Origin: UBA5232 sp964557565
GTDB taxonomy: Bacteria; Patescibacteriota; Dojkabacteria; SC72
Assembly: GCA_964557565.1 (NCBI GenBank)
Contig: CAZLAH010000015.1
Coordinates: forward strand, 1-14,700
Reading direction: 5' to 3'
DNA length: 14,700 bases
Positions 1 to 8,800 of this stretch are shown here, in pieces. The number at the start of each line of letters is the position of its first letter. Positions within the stretch are counted from its first letter, which is position 1. The notes under the pieces were generated by a model that was not told the DNA's origin, did not search any database, and was given only the letters and a program-made list of their open reading frames with translations. Position numbers and translations under genes: made by a program.

Positions 1-39
1 TTGGAAAACAGATATTCTAACCAATTGAACTACTCCCGC
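1..39 (-). tRNA. tRNA-Gly (anticodon TCC), 3' part cut off by window edge
   Basis: Read on the minus strand, the sequence begins with the acceptor strand GCGGGAG, then TA, a D-arm (GTTCAATTGGTTAGAAT) and the 5' half of an anticodon arm whose loop reads TTTCCAA. This puts TCC at the anticodon, which reads GGA and GGG glycine codons. The variable loop, T-arm and 3' acceptor strand lie outside the window, so the acceptor pairing and an encoded CCA cannot be checked. It lies 26 bp downstream of rplS on the same strand and has its own promoter candidate overlapping the end of rplS. Confidence 0.85.
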
Positions 40-53
40 AAGAGTATATGTCT

Positions 54-82
54 AGTATACAAAGACTAATCTTTTTCTTCAA
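54..82 (-). promoter_or_regulatory. Promoter candidate for tRNA-Gly
   Basis: On the minus strand TTGAAG (82-77) is separated by 17 bp from TATACT (59-54). The expected transcription start is near 47, about 8 nt before the tRNA 5' end at 39. The -35 hexamer lies inside the last codons of rplS. Four of six and five of six positions match the sigma-70 consensus. Confidence 0.5.
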
Positions 83-515
83 CCTTCTCTTCTTTAACCT
101 CTTCTGCTACTTCCTCTGTAAGCTCAGCTTCTCCTTCTACAGGTACTTCAACTTCATCTGTTAAGAATATATCTTTAACATTACCTACCTTCAAAGCTCT
201 CTTGCCTACTCTGTCTCTAAGAAAGTATAGTTTGGATCTTCTTACAGAACCCCTCTTTACAACCTCAATCTTGTCCAATACAGGAGAGTGCAAAGGAACA
301 ATTTTCTCAACACCAACACCGTAAGATATTTTTCTTACAGTAATATTTTTGTTAACACCACTACCTTTAATAGCTATTACAATACCTTGAAACACCTGTA
401 TTCTTTCCTTGTTACCTTCTTTAATTTTCAAATACAATTTTACATTGTCTCCAACCTGTACATCAGGTCTCTTTTTTAAGAATGTTTCTTCTATACTTTT
501 AAATATATTTTCCAT
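66..515 (-). CDS. rplS: 50S ribosomal protein L19 with acidic C-terminal tail
   Basis: The 149-residue product is ribosomal protein bL19, which sits at the interface of the large and small ribosomal subunits. The diagnostic family pattern is present: FQGIVIAIKGSG, TVRKISYGVGVEKI, HSPVLDKIEVVKRGSVRR, KLYFLRDRVGKRALK. Bacterial L19 is usually about 115 residues. Here the core ends near residue 118 and a 31-residue tail made mostly of Glu, Val and Lys follows (119-149). The tail is unlike the basic RNA-binding core and is likely disordered and solvent-exposed. The usual trmD/rpsP neighbours are absent; instead the gene lies between tRNA-Gly and a divergent gpmI. There is no Shine-Dalgarno sequence before the ATG. 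Identification is secure; the role of the tail is unknown. Confidence 0.97.
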   Translation of the reverse strand: MENIFKSIEETFLKKRPDVQVGDNVKLYLKIKEGNKERIQVFQGIVIAIKGSGVNKNITVRKISYGVGVEKIVPLHSPVLDKIEVVKRGSVRRSKLYFLRDRVGKRALKVGNVKDIFLTDEVEVPVEGEAELTEEVAEEVKEEKVEEKD

Positions 516-547
516 GATTTTGATTGATATAATTGAAATCAGTTCAG

Positions 548-553
548 ATTATA
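548..553 (-). promoter_or_regulatory. -10 candidate for rplS
   Basis: A perfect TATAAT on the minus strand (553-548) would start transcription near 541, leaving about 26 nt before the rplS ATG at 515. I see no good -35 at the right distance, so this is tentative. It faces the gpmI -10 at 580-585 across 26 bp, so the two polymerase sites would overlap. Confidence 0.35.
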
Positions 554-579
554 GAATAAATTTCGAAAATATGCCACAA

Positions 580-585
580 TATAAT
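580..585 (+). promoter_or_regulatory. -10 candidate for gpmI, start site close to ATG
   Basis: A perfect TATAAT ends 10 nt before the gpmI ATG at 596. The predicted transcription start is near 592, giving a leader of about 4 nt. No convincing -35 hexamer is visible at 16-18 bp. Confidence 0.5.
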
Positions 586-595
586 ACAACTGCCT

Positions 596-2125
596 ATGAA
601 TATTAAACAGAAAGTCCTTTTGATAATTCTAGATGGACTCGGAACAGCCCCTAAAAATAAGGGTAATGCAGTAGTTATGGCTGATCCTAAGAACCTTTCT
701 AGTTACTGGACCATCTTTCCCAAAACATACTTGTTAGCATCTGGAGAGTCAGTAGGACTTCCAAAAAATGTAAAAGGTAATAGCGAGGTAGGACATTTAA
801 ATATTGGTGCAGGAAGAACAGTGAGTCAAAATCTTCCTAGAATAAACCATGCAATAGAGACCGGTATGTTAGACAAGAACAACACGTTAAGAAATGCCTT
901 CATACATGCACAAAAATTTGGAAGCAATATTCACCTCATAGGATTACTTAGCGATGGTTCAGTTCATTCCCATATTAATCACTTCAAAGCTCTCGTTGAT
1001 TATTTTGCTAAAGTAAATTTCCAAAACAATCTATTTGTACATGCAATAACCGATGGTAGGGATTCTCCTACAAATAAATCTTTGGAATACATCACTGAAA
1101 TAGACAAATACTGTGTAGAAAGAGGTATGGGCGTTATAGGAACAATCGTAGGTAGATACTATGCCATGGATAGGAATCTAAAATGGGACAGAACACAAAG
1201 AGCATATTACCTTTATGAGCAAAATTTTGGAGAAAAATTCCCAACATATCAAAAAGCCATAGAAGCACAATACACAAGAGGTCTAACAGATGAATTTCTC
1301 GAACCTATTGTAATAAATGATAGCCGTATACAAGCAAACGATGTGGTTCTTATCCTTAATTACAGACCAGACAGGATGCTACAGATTGCTGATGCCCTCA
1401 TAACTCCTGAATTCTCAGGTTTTCAAAGAAAAGTAATCCAGAATCTGTATGTAGCAAGTATGGTTGAATACCGAAAGGGATTTCCAGAAAAAGTCATATT
1501 CCCAAAGCAATATATGAATTTAACTTTAGGAAAAGTTTTAGAAGCATCTGGGGTAAGACAGTTAAGAATAGCAGAATCAGAGAAGTTTCCTCATGTTACA
1601 TATTTCTTCAATGGCGGATCTCCAATTGCTTACAAAAATGAAGATAGGATATTGATTCCATCTCCAAAGGTTGCTACGTATGATCTCAAGCCAGAGATGA
1701 GTGCTTTAGAAGTAACATATTCTTTGCAAAAAAGAATCTCTTCTCAGATATATGACTTCACACTTGTTAATTTTGCTAATATGGATATGGTTGGACATAC
1801 TGGGAACCTAGAGGCTGGGATTAAAGCTGTACAAGTTGTAGATGCCTGTGTAAAAGAACTAGTAAGAACATTTACAAGCTATGGTGGCGCAGTAATCATA
1901 ACTGCTGATCACGGCAATGTAGAAGAAATGATTAATCTTGAGACCAATCAAGTAGATACAGAACACTCTCTTAATCCCGTACCATTTATACTCGCAGGCT
2001 CAAACATCTCTCCAAAGATGCTCCCATATGGTTCTCTAAAAGATATTGCTCCAACAGTATTAGAATTAATGGGCATACCACAACCAAGTGAAATGACAGG
2101 TAATTCTTTAATTAGAACGATTTAG
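596..2125 (+). CDS. gpmI: 2,3-bisphosphoglycerate-independent phosphoglycerate mutase
   Basis: The enzyme interconverts 3-phosphoglycerate and 2-phosphoglycerate in glycolysis, using two Mn2+ ions and a phosphoserine intermediate, in the cytoplasm. The 509-residue length is normal for the family (about 510). The alkaline-phosphatase-type metal site is complete: Asp13 in LDGLG, the catalytic Ser63 in GNSEVGH, the DMVGHTGN motif, TADHGN, and the final His in TEHSLNPVPF. The inserted transferase domain carries ITDGRDSPT, GRYYAMDRNLKWDR and NYRPDRMLQI, which bind substrate. The C-terminus reads KDIAPTVLELMGI, as expected. The ATG at 596 starts directly at the conserved N-terminus. The gene stands alone, diverging from rplS, and its last 18 bp overlap the convergent DedA gene. 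No key residue is missing. Confidence 0.98.
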   Translation: MNIKQKVLLIILDGLGTAPKNKGNAVVMADPKNLSSYWTIFPKTYLLASGESVGLPKNVKGNSEVGHLNIGAGRTVSQNLPRINHAIETGMLDKNNTLRNAFIHAQKFGSNIHLIGLLSDGSVHSHINHFKALVDYFAKVNFQNNLFVHAITDGRDSPTNKSLEYITEIDKYCVERGMGVIGTIVGRYYAMDRNLKWDRTQRAYYLYEQNFGEKFPTYQKAIEAQYTRGLTDEFLEPIVINDSRIQANDVVLILNYRPDRMLQIADALITPEFSGFQRKVIQNLYVASMVEYRKGFPEKVIFPKQYMNLTLGKVLEASGVRQLRIAESEKFPHVTYFFNGGSPIAYKNEDRILIPSPKVATYDLKPEMSALEVTYSLQKRISSQIYDFTLVNFANMDMVGHTGNLEAGIKAVQVVDACVKELVRTFTSYGGAVIITADHGNVEEMINLETNQVDTEHSLNPVPFILAGSNISPKMLPYGSLKDIAPTVLELMGIPQPSEMTGNSLIRTI

Positions 2126-2731
2126 ACTCTTTTTAATATTCCATCCAATATATAGAATTGCTAAAGCAGCAAGAGCTACCATAATGGCATGTTCATATTG
2201 AGTAACAACTCCAGAAACATCTTCCCATCTGTTTCCAAGATAAAAACCTGCAGAAGATAAAATAGATGACCATATCAAAGAACCACAGAATGTGTATACA
2301 GAAAAAAGTAAGAAAGGCATCTTTGCAACACCAGCAGGAAAGGAAATAACAGTTCTAACAATCGGAATCAATCTTCCAAAAAATACTATTCCGTTTCCAT
2401 ATTTCTCGAATACATCAAACCCTTTAGATATTTCTTTCTCGGAGATGAACAGGTACTTCCCCAATTTTTTAGTAAAAGTAAGAACAGCCTCATTACCCCA
2501 TCGCCCTACTATGTAAAAAGGAAGAGAACCTAAGTATGCTGCAACAGACGCGACAAGGATAACGATATATATATTTAATGTACCACTAAAAGCTACAAAT
2601 CCTGAGAAAGGTAGAATAATTTCACTAGGTATAGGGGCAAAAAAACTTTCAATGAACATAGCAATTGCAACACCAGGATAACCAGCAGTAGAAATTAAGT
2701 TGACAAGCCAATCAATCAAAGAAGAAATCAT
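2108..2731 (-). CDS. DedA-family (VTT/SNARE-associated) membrane protein
   Basis: This 207-residue polytopic membrane protein belongs to the DedA/VTT family, members of which act as undecaprenyl-phosphate or phospholipid translocases and support membrane potential and envelope stability. Family motifs are present. Residues 28-41 contain E-(x)8-E followed by LP (Glu28, Glu37), matching the acidic pair in the re-entrant loop. FGRLIPIVRTVISFPAG at about 118-134 carries Arg120 and Arg126, with the same 6-residue spacing as the functionally essential arginine pair described in E. coli DedA proteins. A Gly/Trp-rich segment (GSLIWSSILSSAGFYLG) and a last hydrophobic helix (about 183-199) follow. The gene starts 17 bp after the DUF192 stop and is probably co-transcribed with it. 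The exact substrate cannot be told from sequence. Confidence 0.93.
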   Translation of the reverse strand: MISSLIDWLVNLISTAGYPGVAIAMFIESFFAPIPSEIILPFSGFVAFSGTLNIYIVILVASVAAYLGSLPFYIVGRWGNEAVLTFTKKLGKYLFISEKEISKGFDVFEKYGNGIVFFGRLIPIVRTVISFPAGVAKMPFLLFSVYTFCGSLIWSSILSSAGFYLGNRWEDVSGVVTQYEHAIMVALAALAILYIGWNIKKSLNRSN

Positions 2732-2748
2732 AAAGAGACTAAATTATT

Positions 2749-3297
2749 TTAAATAGTGGATTCCAAATGCATGATCATACTACTACCAATTTTTATCCTG
2801 TTCGTTTCGCAGAAATTAGATTTTACTTCCAAAACATACTTGTACATCTTTGAAGAGGATATTGCAGGACAAAGAGTATCAGTACAAGGTTGATTCCCTG
2901 CTTTTATGTCCACAACAAAACCATCACCATCAAAGAATATTATATCTAACGGTATATACATATCTTTCATCCAAAAGCTCGAGGTAACCATTTCATCGAA
3001 AATAAAAAGCATACCATCATAATCACCTAAATACCGCCTATTTGAGAGACCAGTTCTTCTGAGTAGTTCAGTATCGGCAACTTCAACATTCACCTTAATT
3101 TTTTCACCATCAGAATTAAAAAGATCTACATAATTAAAAACCTCATTACCACTTTCTTCTTTTTCTTCGTTACTTTGAGATTCATTTCCATTTTTGTCTA
3201 CGATATTGATATCAAAGAACTTAAATCTGTCCTGTATCAAGAGAAATATACCCACTAAAATTCCAATATATACCAAAAGTTTAAATTGACTGTTCAT
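2749..3297 (-). CDS. Membrane-anchored DUF192 protein
   Basis: The 182-residue protein has an N-terminal hydrophobic segment (about residues 4-20, KLLVYIGILVGIFLLI), a short acidic, Asn/Ser-rich linker, and a DUF192 domain filling the rest. DUF192 hallmarks are clear: TGLSNRRYL, DGMLFIFDE, SFWMKDMYIPLDIIFFDGDG, the Cys pair in QPCTDTLCP, YVLEV, and a final GSS. Family members are small beta proteins of unknown biochemical function, often exported. I chose the ATG at 3297 rather than an in-frame ATG at 3360. The upstream 21 codons are not signal-like and would run through the promoter, whereas 3297 directly precedes the hydrophobic anchor and lies 6 nt after a good -10. It is followed at 17 bp by the DedA gene. 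Confidence 0.9.
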   Translation of the reverse strand: MNSQFKLLVYIGILVGIFLLIQDRFKFFDINIVDKNGNESQSNEEKEESGNEVFNYVDLFNSDGEKIKVNVEVADTELLRRTGLSNRRYLGDYDGMLFIFDEMVTSSFWMKDMYIPLDIIFFDGDGFVVDIKAGNQPCTDTLCPAISSSKMYKYVLEVKSNFCETNRIKIGSSMIMHLESTI

Positions 3298-3303
3298 ATG
3301 TAT

Positions 3304-3332
3304 AATATATAGTCTAAAGGAGATTTGATCAA
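3304..3332 (-). promoter_or_regulatory. Promoter candidate for DUF192-dedA unit (leaderless type)
   Basis: On the minus strand TTGATC (3332-3327) is separated by 17 bp from TATATT (3309-3304), and the ATG at 3297 follows after 6 nt. The transcription start would coincide with the start codon. The site lies in the 108-bp divergent spacer shared with helD. Confidence 0.55.
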
Positions 3333-3343
3333 TAGTAAAAATA

Positions 3344-3370
3344 TTGACTACTTCACACAATTAATATAAT
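3344..3370 (+). promoter_or_regulatory. Promoter candidate for helD
   Basis: TTGACT (3344-3349) and a perfect TATAAT (3365-3370) are separated by 15 bp, shorter than the optimal 17. The expected start is near 3377, leaving about 29 nt before the ATG at 3406. There is no Shine-Dalgarno motif in that leader. Confidence 0.45.
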
Positions 3371-3405
3371 CTGTAAGACTGTAATATCACATCTCGAAAC
3401 ATATT

Positions 3406-5613
3406 ATGCAAACCTTTAAGAAGTATCTACATCCTTTGTACAAGGATCTGGAAGGGGTTGGTAATTTTTCAGATGCCGATAGAGATGATCCTCTAAGGGC
3501 AGAGGAATACCCACACCTAGAAAAAGTTACATCCATAAATCTTAAATCCTTGTCTTTCCTTCTTCCTAAATTAGATAGGTTGGAAAAAGAGCTTGAAGAA
3601 CAGATAGCACTCATAGATACGGAAAGTGATGCGGATGCGAAGATTGACGCAAAAAGCATCTACAATAAAATAATGGTTGAGATAGAGATACTCGTTAACA
3701 GGTTAAACAACGAACTAACCGCATTAGATTCTCCATATTTTGGTAAAATAATTTTTCAACCATATGATGGTGTTTCTAAGAAACCCCTGATTATGTATAT
3801 AGGCAAATTTGCTCTTCTAGATAATGAGACTCATGTACCACTCATTACTGACTGGAGATCCCCTATTGCAAATCTCTACTACGAAAACTCAGGACCAAGA
3901 AATGAGGTTTCCTTTACTGCACCTGTTGGAGAAAGAAAGGGAGACCTAAAACAAAAAAGACAATTTCAAATATCAAGGGCTAGAATAGATGGAATATACG
4001 ATGCTAAATCAGGAAATGTAGCAGCTGATGAATTTTTGCTTTCTCAATTAAACCAAAGAATAGGGAAAAAACTTCAAGATATTGTATCTACAATACAAAC
4101 ACAGCAGAACCAAATAATTAGAGATGAAATACACAAGCCAGTACTAATACAAGGAGTAGCAGGAAGTGGTAAAACCACAATACTCTTACATAGGCTAGCT
4201 TACCTCTTCTATACATACAAAGATGAAATATCTGCACAAAACACATTGATTATTGCTCCAAACCAAATGTTCATAGACTATGTATCTGATGTATTACCAA
4301 GTTTAGGTATTCACTCTGTAGATTCTCAAACATATCTTTTCTGGGGTAAAAAAGTTTTAGGATGGGATAATTACTACACAATATCTGCTGAGAAAGAAGA
4401 TCTGGAGATTAAATATTACAAAGGTAGTAAGGAATATTTGGATATTCTAGATAAGTATTTAGAACTTTTTGAGGAGAAGCTTTTAGAAAATATACCCTAC
4501 TCCAGAAAAGATATCATTAAACACAGGTATTTAGAATTGAAAGAACAATTTAGGGATATTGATATGTTTGAAAGAATAGAACTTGCTATTGAATATGCTT
4601 TTGCACAGAAGCAATTTAAAGCCCACTATACCAATACTTTAGACAACAATCAGTTTGATGTAGAAAAGAAGAAAGAGATACTTACATATATTAAGAATAA
4701 TTGTAATATATATACTCTTTACAAGAATCTCTTCAAAAGCGGTTTACTCTCCAAGGAAACATCTACATACTCATTAGGTGGTTTAGACCAAAAAGGAAGA
4801 GTAAAAAACTACAGGTCAGAGGACTTAGGAGCTATGGTATATCTACATCAAAAGGTCTTTGGAAAGAAAGAAATAGAAAGAGACTATATTATGGTAGATG
4901 AGGCTCAAGACATGAGTTTTGTCCAATTAGCTACATTGGTATCTGCTGCTAAGAATGGGAATATAACGATAGCTGGGGATTTAGCACAAGCAATCATACC
5001 CCCATTCTATATACAGGATTGGAAGGATTTAATGGATATGATTAAGGATATATCTTCAAAAGAAATTACCTACTATCAACTTTTTAGATGTTACAGAACT
5101 ACAGTAGAAATAGTCGAGTATGCAAACAGTATATTTAAAAACAAATTCCCCAAATCATACAAATTACCCGAGGCAGTATTAAGACATGGGGATGATGTTA
5201 AGGTGTTGGAATATGATACAGATATTGTAGATCTCAAGAAGGAAGATTTAAGAGAATTACTATTTCTTTTTAAAAAGCAATTTGAGTTAGGTGCAGTTAC
5301 TTGTGCTCTTCTTTGTAGAGATAGGAGGCATGCGGATATATTGTTTAAACTTTTTAAGAGGTATGAGGATATACTAGGTCGGGAAGTTATTAGTTACGAG
5401 GACAATAACTATCATGGTGGTTTGTTAATACTACCCATAGAGAATGCCAAGGGGTTAGAATTTGATGTTGTTGTTTTTGCAGATGTTAATTCAAATTACT
5501 ACGGTAATGAGTTAATGGATGTTAAACTTTTGTATGTTGGTATTACTAGGGCTCTTCACAGGGTGATAATTGTTACAAAAAAAGGTGATGATATCTTGAA
5601 GTGTTTTAGATAG
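3406..5613 (+). CDS. helD: HelD-like superfamily 1 helicase (RNA polymerase recycling factor)
   Basis: HelD proteins are UvrD-like ATPases that bind RNA polymerase, push into its channels and free stalled or post-termination complexes from nucleic acid. At 735 residues this has family length. The N-terminal part is charged and probably helical (about 45-110), like the arm that enters the secondary channel. It is followed by the HelD signature DSPYFGKI, YIGKFALLD and TDWRSPIANLYYE, then KRQFQI and IVSTIQTQQNQIIR. Motor motifs are intact: Walker A GVAGSGKT (250-257), Walker B VDEAQD (497-502), GDLAQAI, LFRCYRTTVEIVEYAN, KGLEFDVVVFAD (motif V, from 682) and GITRALHRV (motif VI, from 712). The DSPYFG/DWRSPIA segment separates it from UvrD, PcrA and Rep. 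It is a single gene, divergent from the DUF192 gene. HelD is best known from Firmicutes and Actinobacteria. Confidence 0.93.
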   Translation: MQTFKKYLHPLYKDLEGVGNFSDADRDDPLRAEEYPHLEKVTSINLKSLSFLLPKLDRLEKELEEQIALIDTESDADAKIDAKSIYNKIMVEIEILVNRLNNELTALDSPYFGKIIFQPYDGVSKKPLIMYIGKFALLDNETHVPLITDWRSPIANLYYENSGPRNEVSFTAPVGERKGDLKQKRQFQISRARIDGIYDAKSGNVAADEFLLSQLNQRIGKKLQDIVSTIQTQQNQIIRDEIHKPVLIQGVAGSGKTTILLHRLAYLFYTYKDEISAQNTLIIAPNQMFIDYVSDVLPSLGIHSVDSQTYLFWGKKVLGWDNYYTISAEKEDLEIKYYKGSKEYLDILDKYLELFEEKLLENIPYSRKDIIKHRYLELKEQFRDIDMFERIELAIEYAFAQKQFKAHYTNTLDNNQFDVEKKKEILTYIKNNCNIYTLYKNLFKSGLLSKETSTYSLGGLDQKGRVKNYRSEDLGAMVYLHQKVFGKKEIERDYIMVDEAQDMSFVQLATLVSAAKNGNITIAGDLAQAIIPPFYIQDWKDLMDMIKDISSKEITYYQLFRCYRTTVEIVEYANSIFKNKFPKSYKLPEAVLRHGDDVKVLEYDTDIVDLKKEDLRELLFLFKKQFELGAVTCALLCRDRRHADILFKLFKRYEDILGREVISYEDNNYHGGLLILPIENAKGLEFDVVVFADVNSNYYGNELMDVKLLYVGITRALHRVIIVTKKGDDILKCFR

Positions 5614-5628
5614 ATTGTTTTCCAGATC

Positions 5629-5657
5629 TTGACTATCCGATAATATATGTATACGAT
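5629..5657 (+). promoter_or_regulatory. Promoter candidate for the giant surface protein gene
   Basis: TTGACT (5629-5634) is followed after 17 bp by TACGAT (5652-5657). The -35 matches five of six consensus positions and the -10 four of six. The expected start near 5664 leaves an untranslated leader of about 140 nt, unusual for this window. Confidence 0.45.
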
Positions 5658-5695
5658 TAATTAACAGAAGGCTGTGATTTATGATTGCTAACTGG

Positions 5696-5773
5696 TCGCC
5701 CAATGATCATAATGAGCCAATGGCGAAACCGATCTGTAAGTTCATTAACTTACGGGTTGGAATACATTTCCAA
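5696..5773 (+). promoter_or_regulatory. Structured 5' leader with three hairpins, candidate cis-regulatory RNA
   Basis: Three stem-loops follow one another upstream of the surface protein gene. TCGCC (5696-5700) pairs with GGCGA (5722-5726) around a 21-nt loop. GTAAGTT (5736-5742) pairs with AACTTAC (5747-5753) around CATT. TTGGAA (5757-5762) pairs with TTCCAA (5768-5773) around TACAT. AACC at 5727-5730 could alternatively extend the second hairpin by pairing with GGTT at 5755-5758, which would break the third. The stretch is richer in G+C than its flanks and uses triplets such as CCC, GCG and CGG that are rare in the genes here. I could not match it to a riboswitch class I know, so its function is open. 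Confidence 0.4.
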
Positions 5774-5804
5774 TCTAAACAAATAAATTTTTATTCATTG
5801 TTTA

Positions 5805-8800
5805 ATGAGGAAATCATTTAAACTCACCTTACGTCAGATCTTTGTTTCTCTATTCGTTGCACTATATACTTTCGTACCTTCTCTAAGTGCTGCAGAGGTC
5901 TTTGCAGTGTCATCAACAACATACAATGGTGCGGTTAGCGGATTAGTAGGTATGGATGACTCCGGAATAGTCTCGGGATATACATCTGGAGCTTACAATA
6001 CGACTCTATCTGCTAACTTGACAGGGATACAAGATGGCCAATGGGCCACTTTCAACAATGGAACTATTTCGGGTGATATTGCCGGTAGTTTTGCAGGAGG
6101 AGTAAATTGGAATGGCTTTGATACTTTATCTGCCGAAATAACTGGAACTGGAGTAACAGGTTATGTCTACCTTATTGGCTACTTTACTGGTGGCCCTGGG
6201 GAGTTTGTTGGAGATTTCGTTACTACAAGTGAACCTATTGATTTTGCAACAAATATAAATATAACTGGGCCTGGTACTGTATCTGTAGGTGAAGAAGTAC
6301 AATATATCGCAACTACAGATGGTGCAAGCCAAGAAGTTGCTTGGACAGTATGGTCTGGGGGAAGTGGAGATGCAAGTATAAACGAAGAGACAGGTAAGCT
6401 TACTGGAACAGCAATGGGCTCTGTAACTGTAATTGCTAGTGCGTTGGATGGTTCATTAAAGACAAAAAAATATTCTGTAACAATTGTAGATTCAACAGCA
6501 CCAACAATACCAGAATTACTATTTCCAACAAATAACCAATTTGTAAACTCCCAAGATCTATACATAGACTGGGCAGCTTCAACAGACAATGTAACTTCGC
6601 AAGCAAATCTTACATACCAATATCGACTATATAGTAAAGACCCAAACATATATCCTAGTGCTTCCTTCTACGGGGTTACATATACGGGAACAACAAGACA
6701 TCCAGTAGCTGGATTTGCTTCTGGAACTGGAGAACATGAGTACTGGTATACAGTTCAAGCTATTGACGAATTAGGACAGGAATCAGGTTTTGCTACACCT
6801 GTGAAATTCACAGTAGACAATACTGCACCTTCAACACCATCTGGAATATATTTCAAAGATACGGATAATAACAAAAATATACAATGTGGTGATTTAACAA
6901 ACACCAAACATTTAGATGTATATTGGAATGCAATTCTTGGAGATCCGAGTTTTAGTCATTACGAATATTCATCTTTTAATGCTCCAAATGGTTCAGCTGG
7001 ACTTGTGGAAAAGAAATTTAATACAAACTATTTCAATAGCTCATGGTGGACAGTCCCAACAGAGGGTATATATGGAGTACAGCTTAGAGCAGTAGACAAA
7101 GCAGGAAATAAGTCTGCATGGTATGGAAATACTGTAGGAATTGAGAATAGTTGCCAATTTATTGTTGACTGGACAAATCCTACAGGTTCAATAGATAGTA
7201 TTAAATATTCAAACGGAACAATTCAAGACAAGTTTGTTACCAATTTAAATACCCCTACTATACTTGGATCTGCAGATGATGATCATGGAGTAAAAAATGT
7301 ACAAGTTAAAATCAATGGTAATTTAGGGATACATAATGTTGCAAGCCCAGGCTTTTGGGAGGTTACTTTTCCTAATCCAATTCCTGACGGAACATACACG
7401 ATAGAAACAGAAATTGAGGATTTAGCAGGTAATATTACTACTATTACAAAAGATATTACCATAGATACCGTTACACCACTTGCTACACACACATACTTTA
7501 AGAATGGTAATGAAATAAAAAGCAACATTGCTTATGTTAAAGGTATAAACGAATTAACATTTACAGGAGAATATACTGATACAAACCCTTCATCTGGTTT
7601 ATATAGCGATTCTTTTGCTATATTTGAGGCACAAGATGACGGTTCTTTCAGATTCTCAGCAAATGGTAAGAAATCTTTTTGTAGTTGGAGAAAGACTCCT
7701 AATCTAATAGACCTAACCACATATGCTGGGGAATCGTACAGCTTCACTAATTGTACAAGCTCATTGCCAGATGGTAACTACTATATGGCTCATCAAATAT
7801 ACGACAGTGCTACAAGAAAAGATATACCATCCATAAATCAATTTAGAGATGTTCTAGGCTTAAATTTTGTTGTAGATAATGTTGCTCCAACAACAACTTT
7901 CTCAGCAGATTATAGTGGAATGTACTTTGGTGAGGATATCTTGCTCGAAGGCATTTCAACGGATAACAATTCTCTACAAAGCGTCTTTATAGAATACAAA
8001 GAATCTTCATCTTCCACATGGATTCCACTTTTTGAACTCCAAAGTGGGCTTGGAGAGAAAACCTATTCATGGGACTCATGGTGGGGACCAGAGGTAGATG
8101 GCGTGTATGACATTAAAGCATATGCAACTGACTTAGCAGGAAATATTGAAAACAGTGCATATATGTACAATGTCGGATTCGACAGAACTGCCCCAATAGT
8201 AAGAGATATAAACATAACTATGGACTATCTTCGTATGTATATAAATGGAACATTAGGATTCATGGTTACTGCTCCAGTAAAAGACAACCTAAGTGGGATA
8301 GATAATAAATCATGTATGGTAAGTATTAATAGTGACTTAGGAACAAATGGAACATGGCAAAAAGGAACATATGTTAGATCTCTTAAAACTTGTATATTTG
8401 CAATTGGTTCACAACCAGACAACAAAACATTAAACATAAACGTTTCTGTGTCTGATAATGTAGGGAACATTGGTTACGGAGATATGGTAACAAGAACTTC
8501 TGATTCTAACCTTCCTACAGGAGAAGTAAATATTGAAGATAATTTCTATGGCCCTAATGGGTATAACCTAGATATTAGTGGAACAGCAGACGATACTGTA
8601 AGTGGTGTAAGAAAGGTCTCAGTAAGTTTGAAGAGAAATAGTGATAATAAATATTGGATTTCTTCAAATTTATGGTTGAAAACTATTTCACCAACACTTT
8701 CATTTGGTACACATAACGTTCTTGGGACAACCGATTGGAGCTATAATAATATGTTACCAAGACTATACAATGGAGTTGAATACACAGTAACACCATATAT

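Noticed and set aside
3387..3659. 90-codon minus-strand frame over the start of helD
   Set aside because: Ser-rich antisense translation of a charged helical region of HelD; no family resemblance.
3406..5613. UvrD, PcrA or Rep DNA-repair helicase
   Set aside because: The N-terminal DSPYFG, TDWRSPIANLYYE and IVSTIQTQQNQIIR segments are specific to HelD and absent from UvrD, PcrA and Rep.
5696..5773. A known riboswitch (c-di-GMP, c-di-AMP, cobalamin, TPP and similar)
   Set aside because: Short pieces such as GCGAAACC looked suggestive, but the ordered core motifs of these classes are not present. Kept only as an unassigned structured leader.
5681..5821. A 46-codon ATG frame in the surface-protein leader that overlaps the start of the giant gene
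   Set aside because: Its codons (CCC, GCG, CCG, CGG) are unlike the AT-rich usage of neighbouring genes, and the protein has no clear composition. The hairpins explain the sequence better. A short upstream regulatory ORF cannot be ruled out.
6179..6649. 156-codon minus-strand open frame within the surface protein gene
   Set aside because: Shadow of the real gene; low-complexity Ser/Val/Pro translation, no start signal, no promoter.
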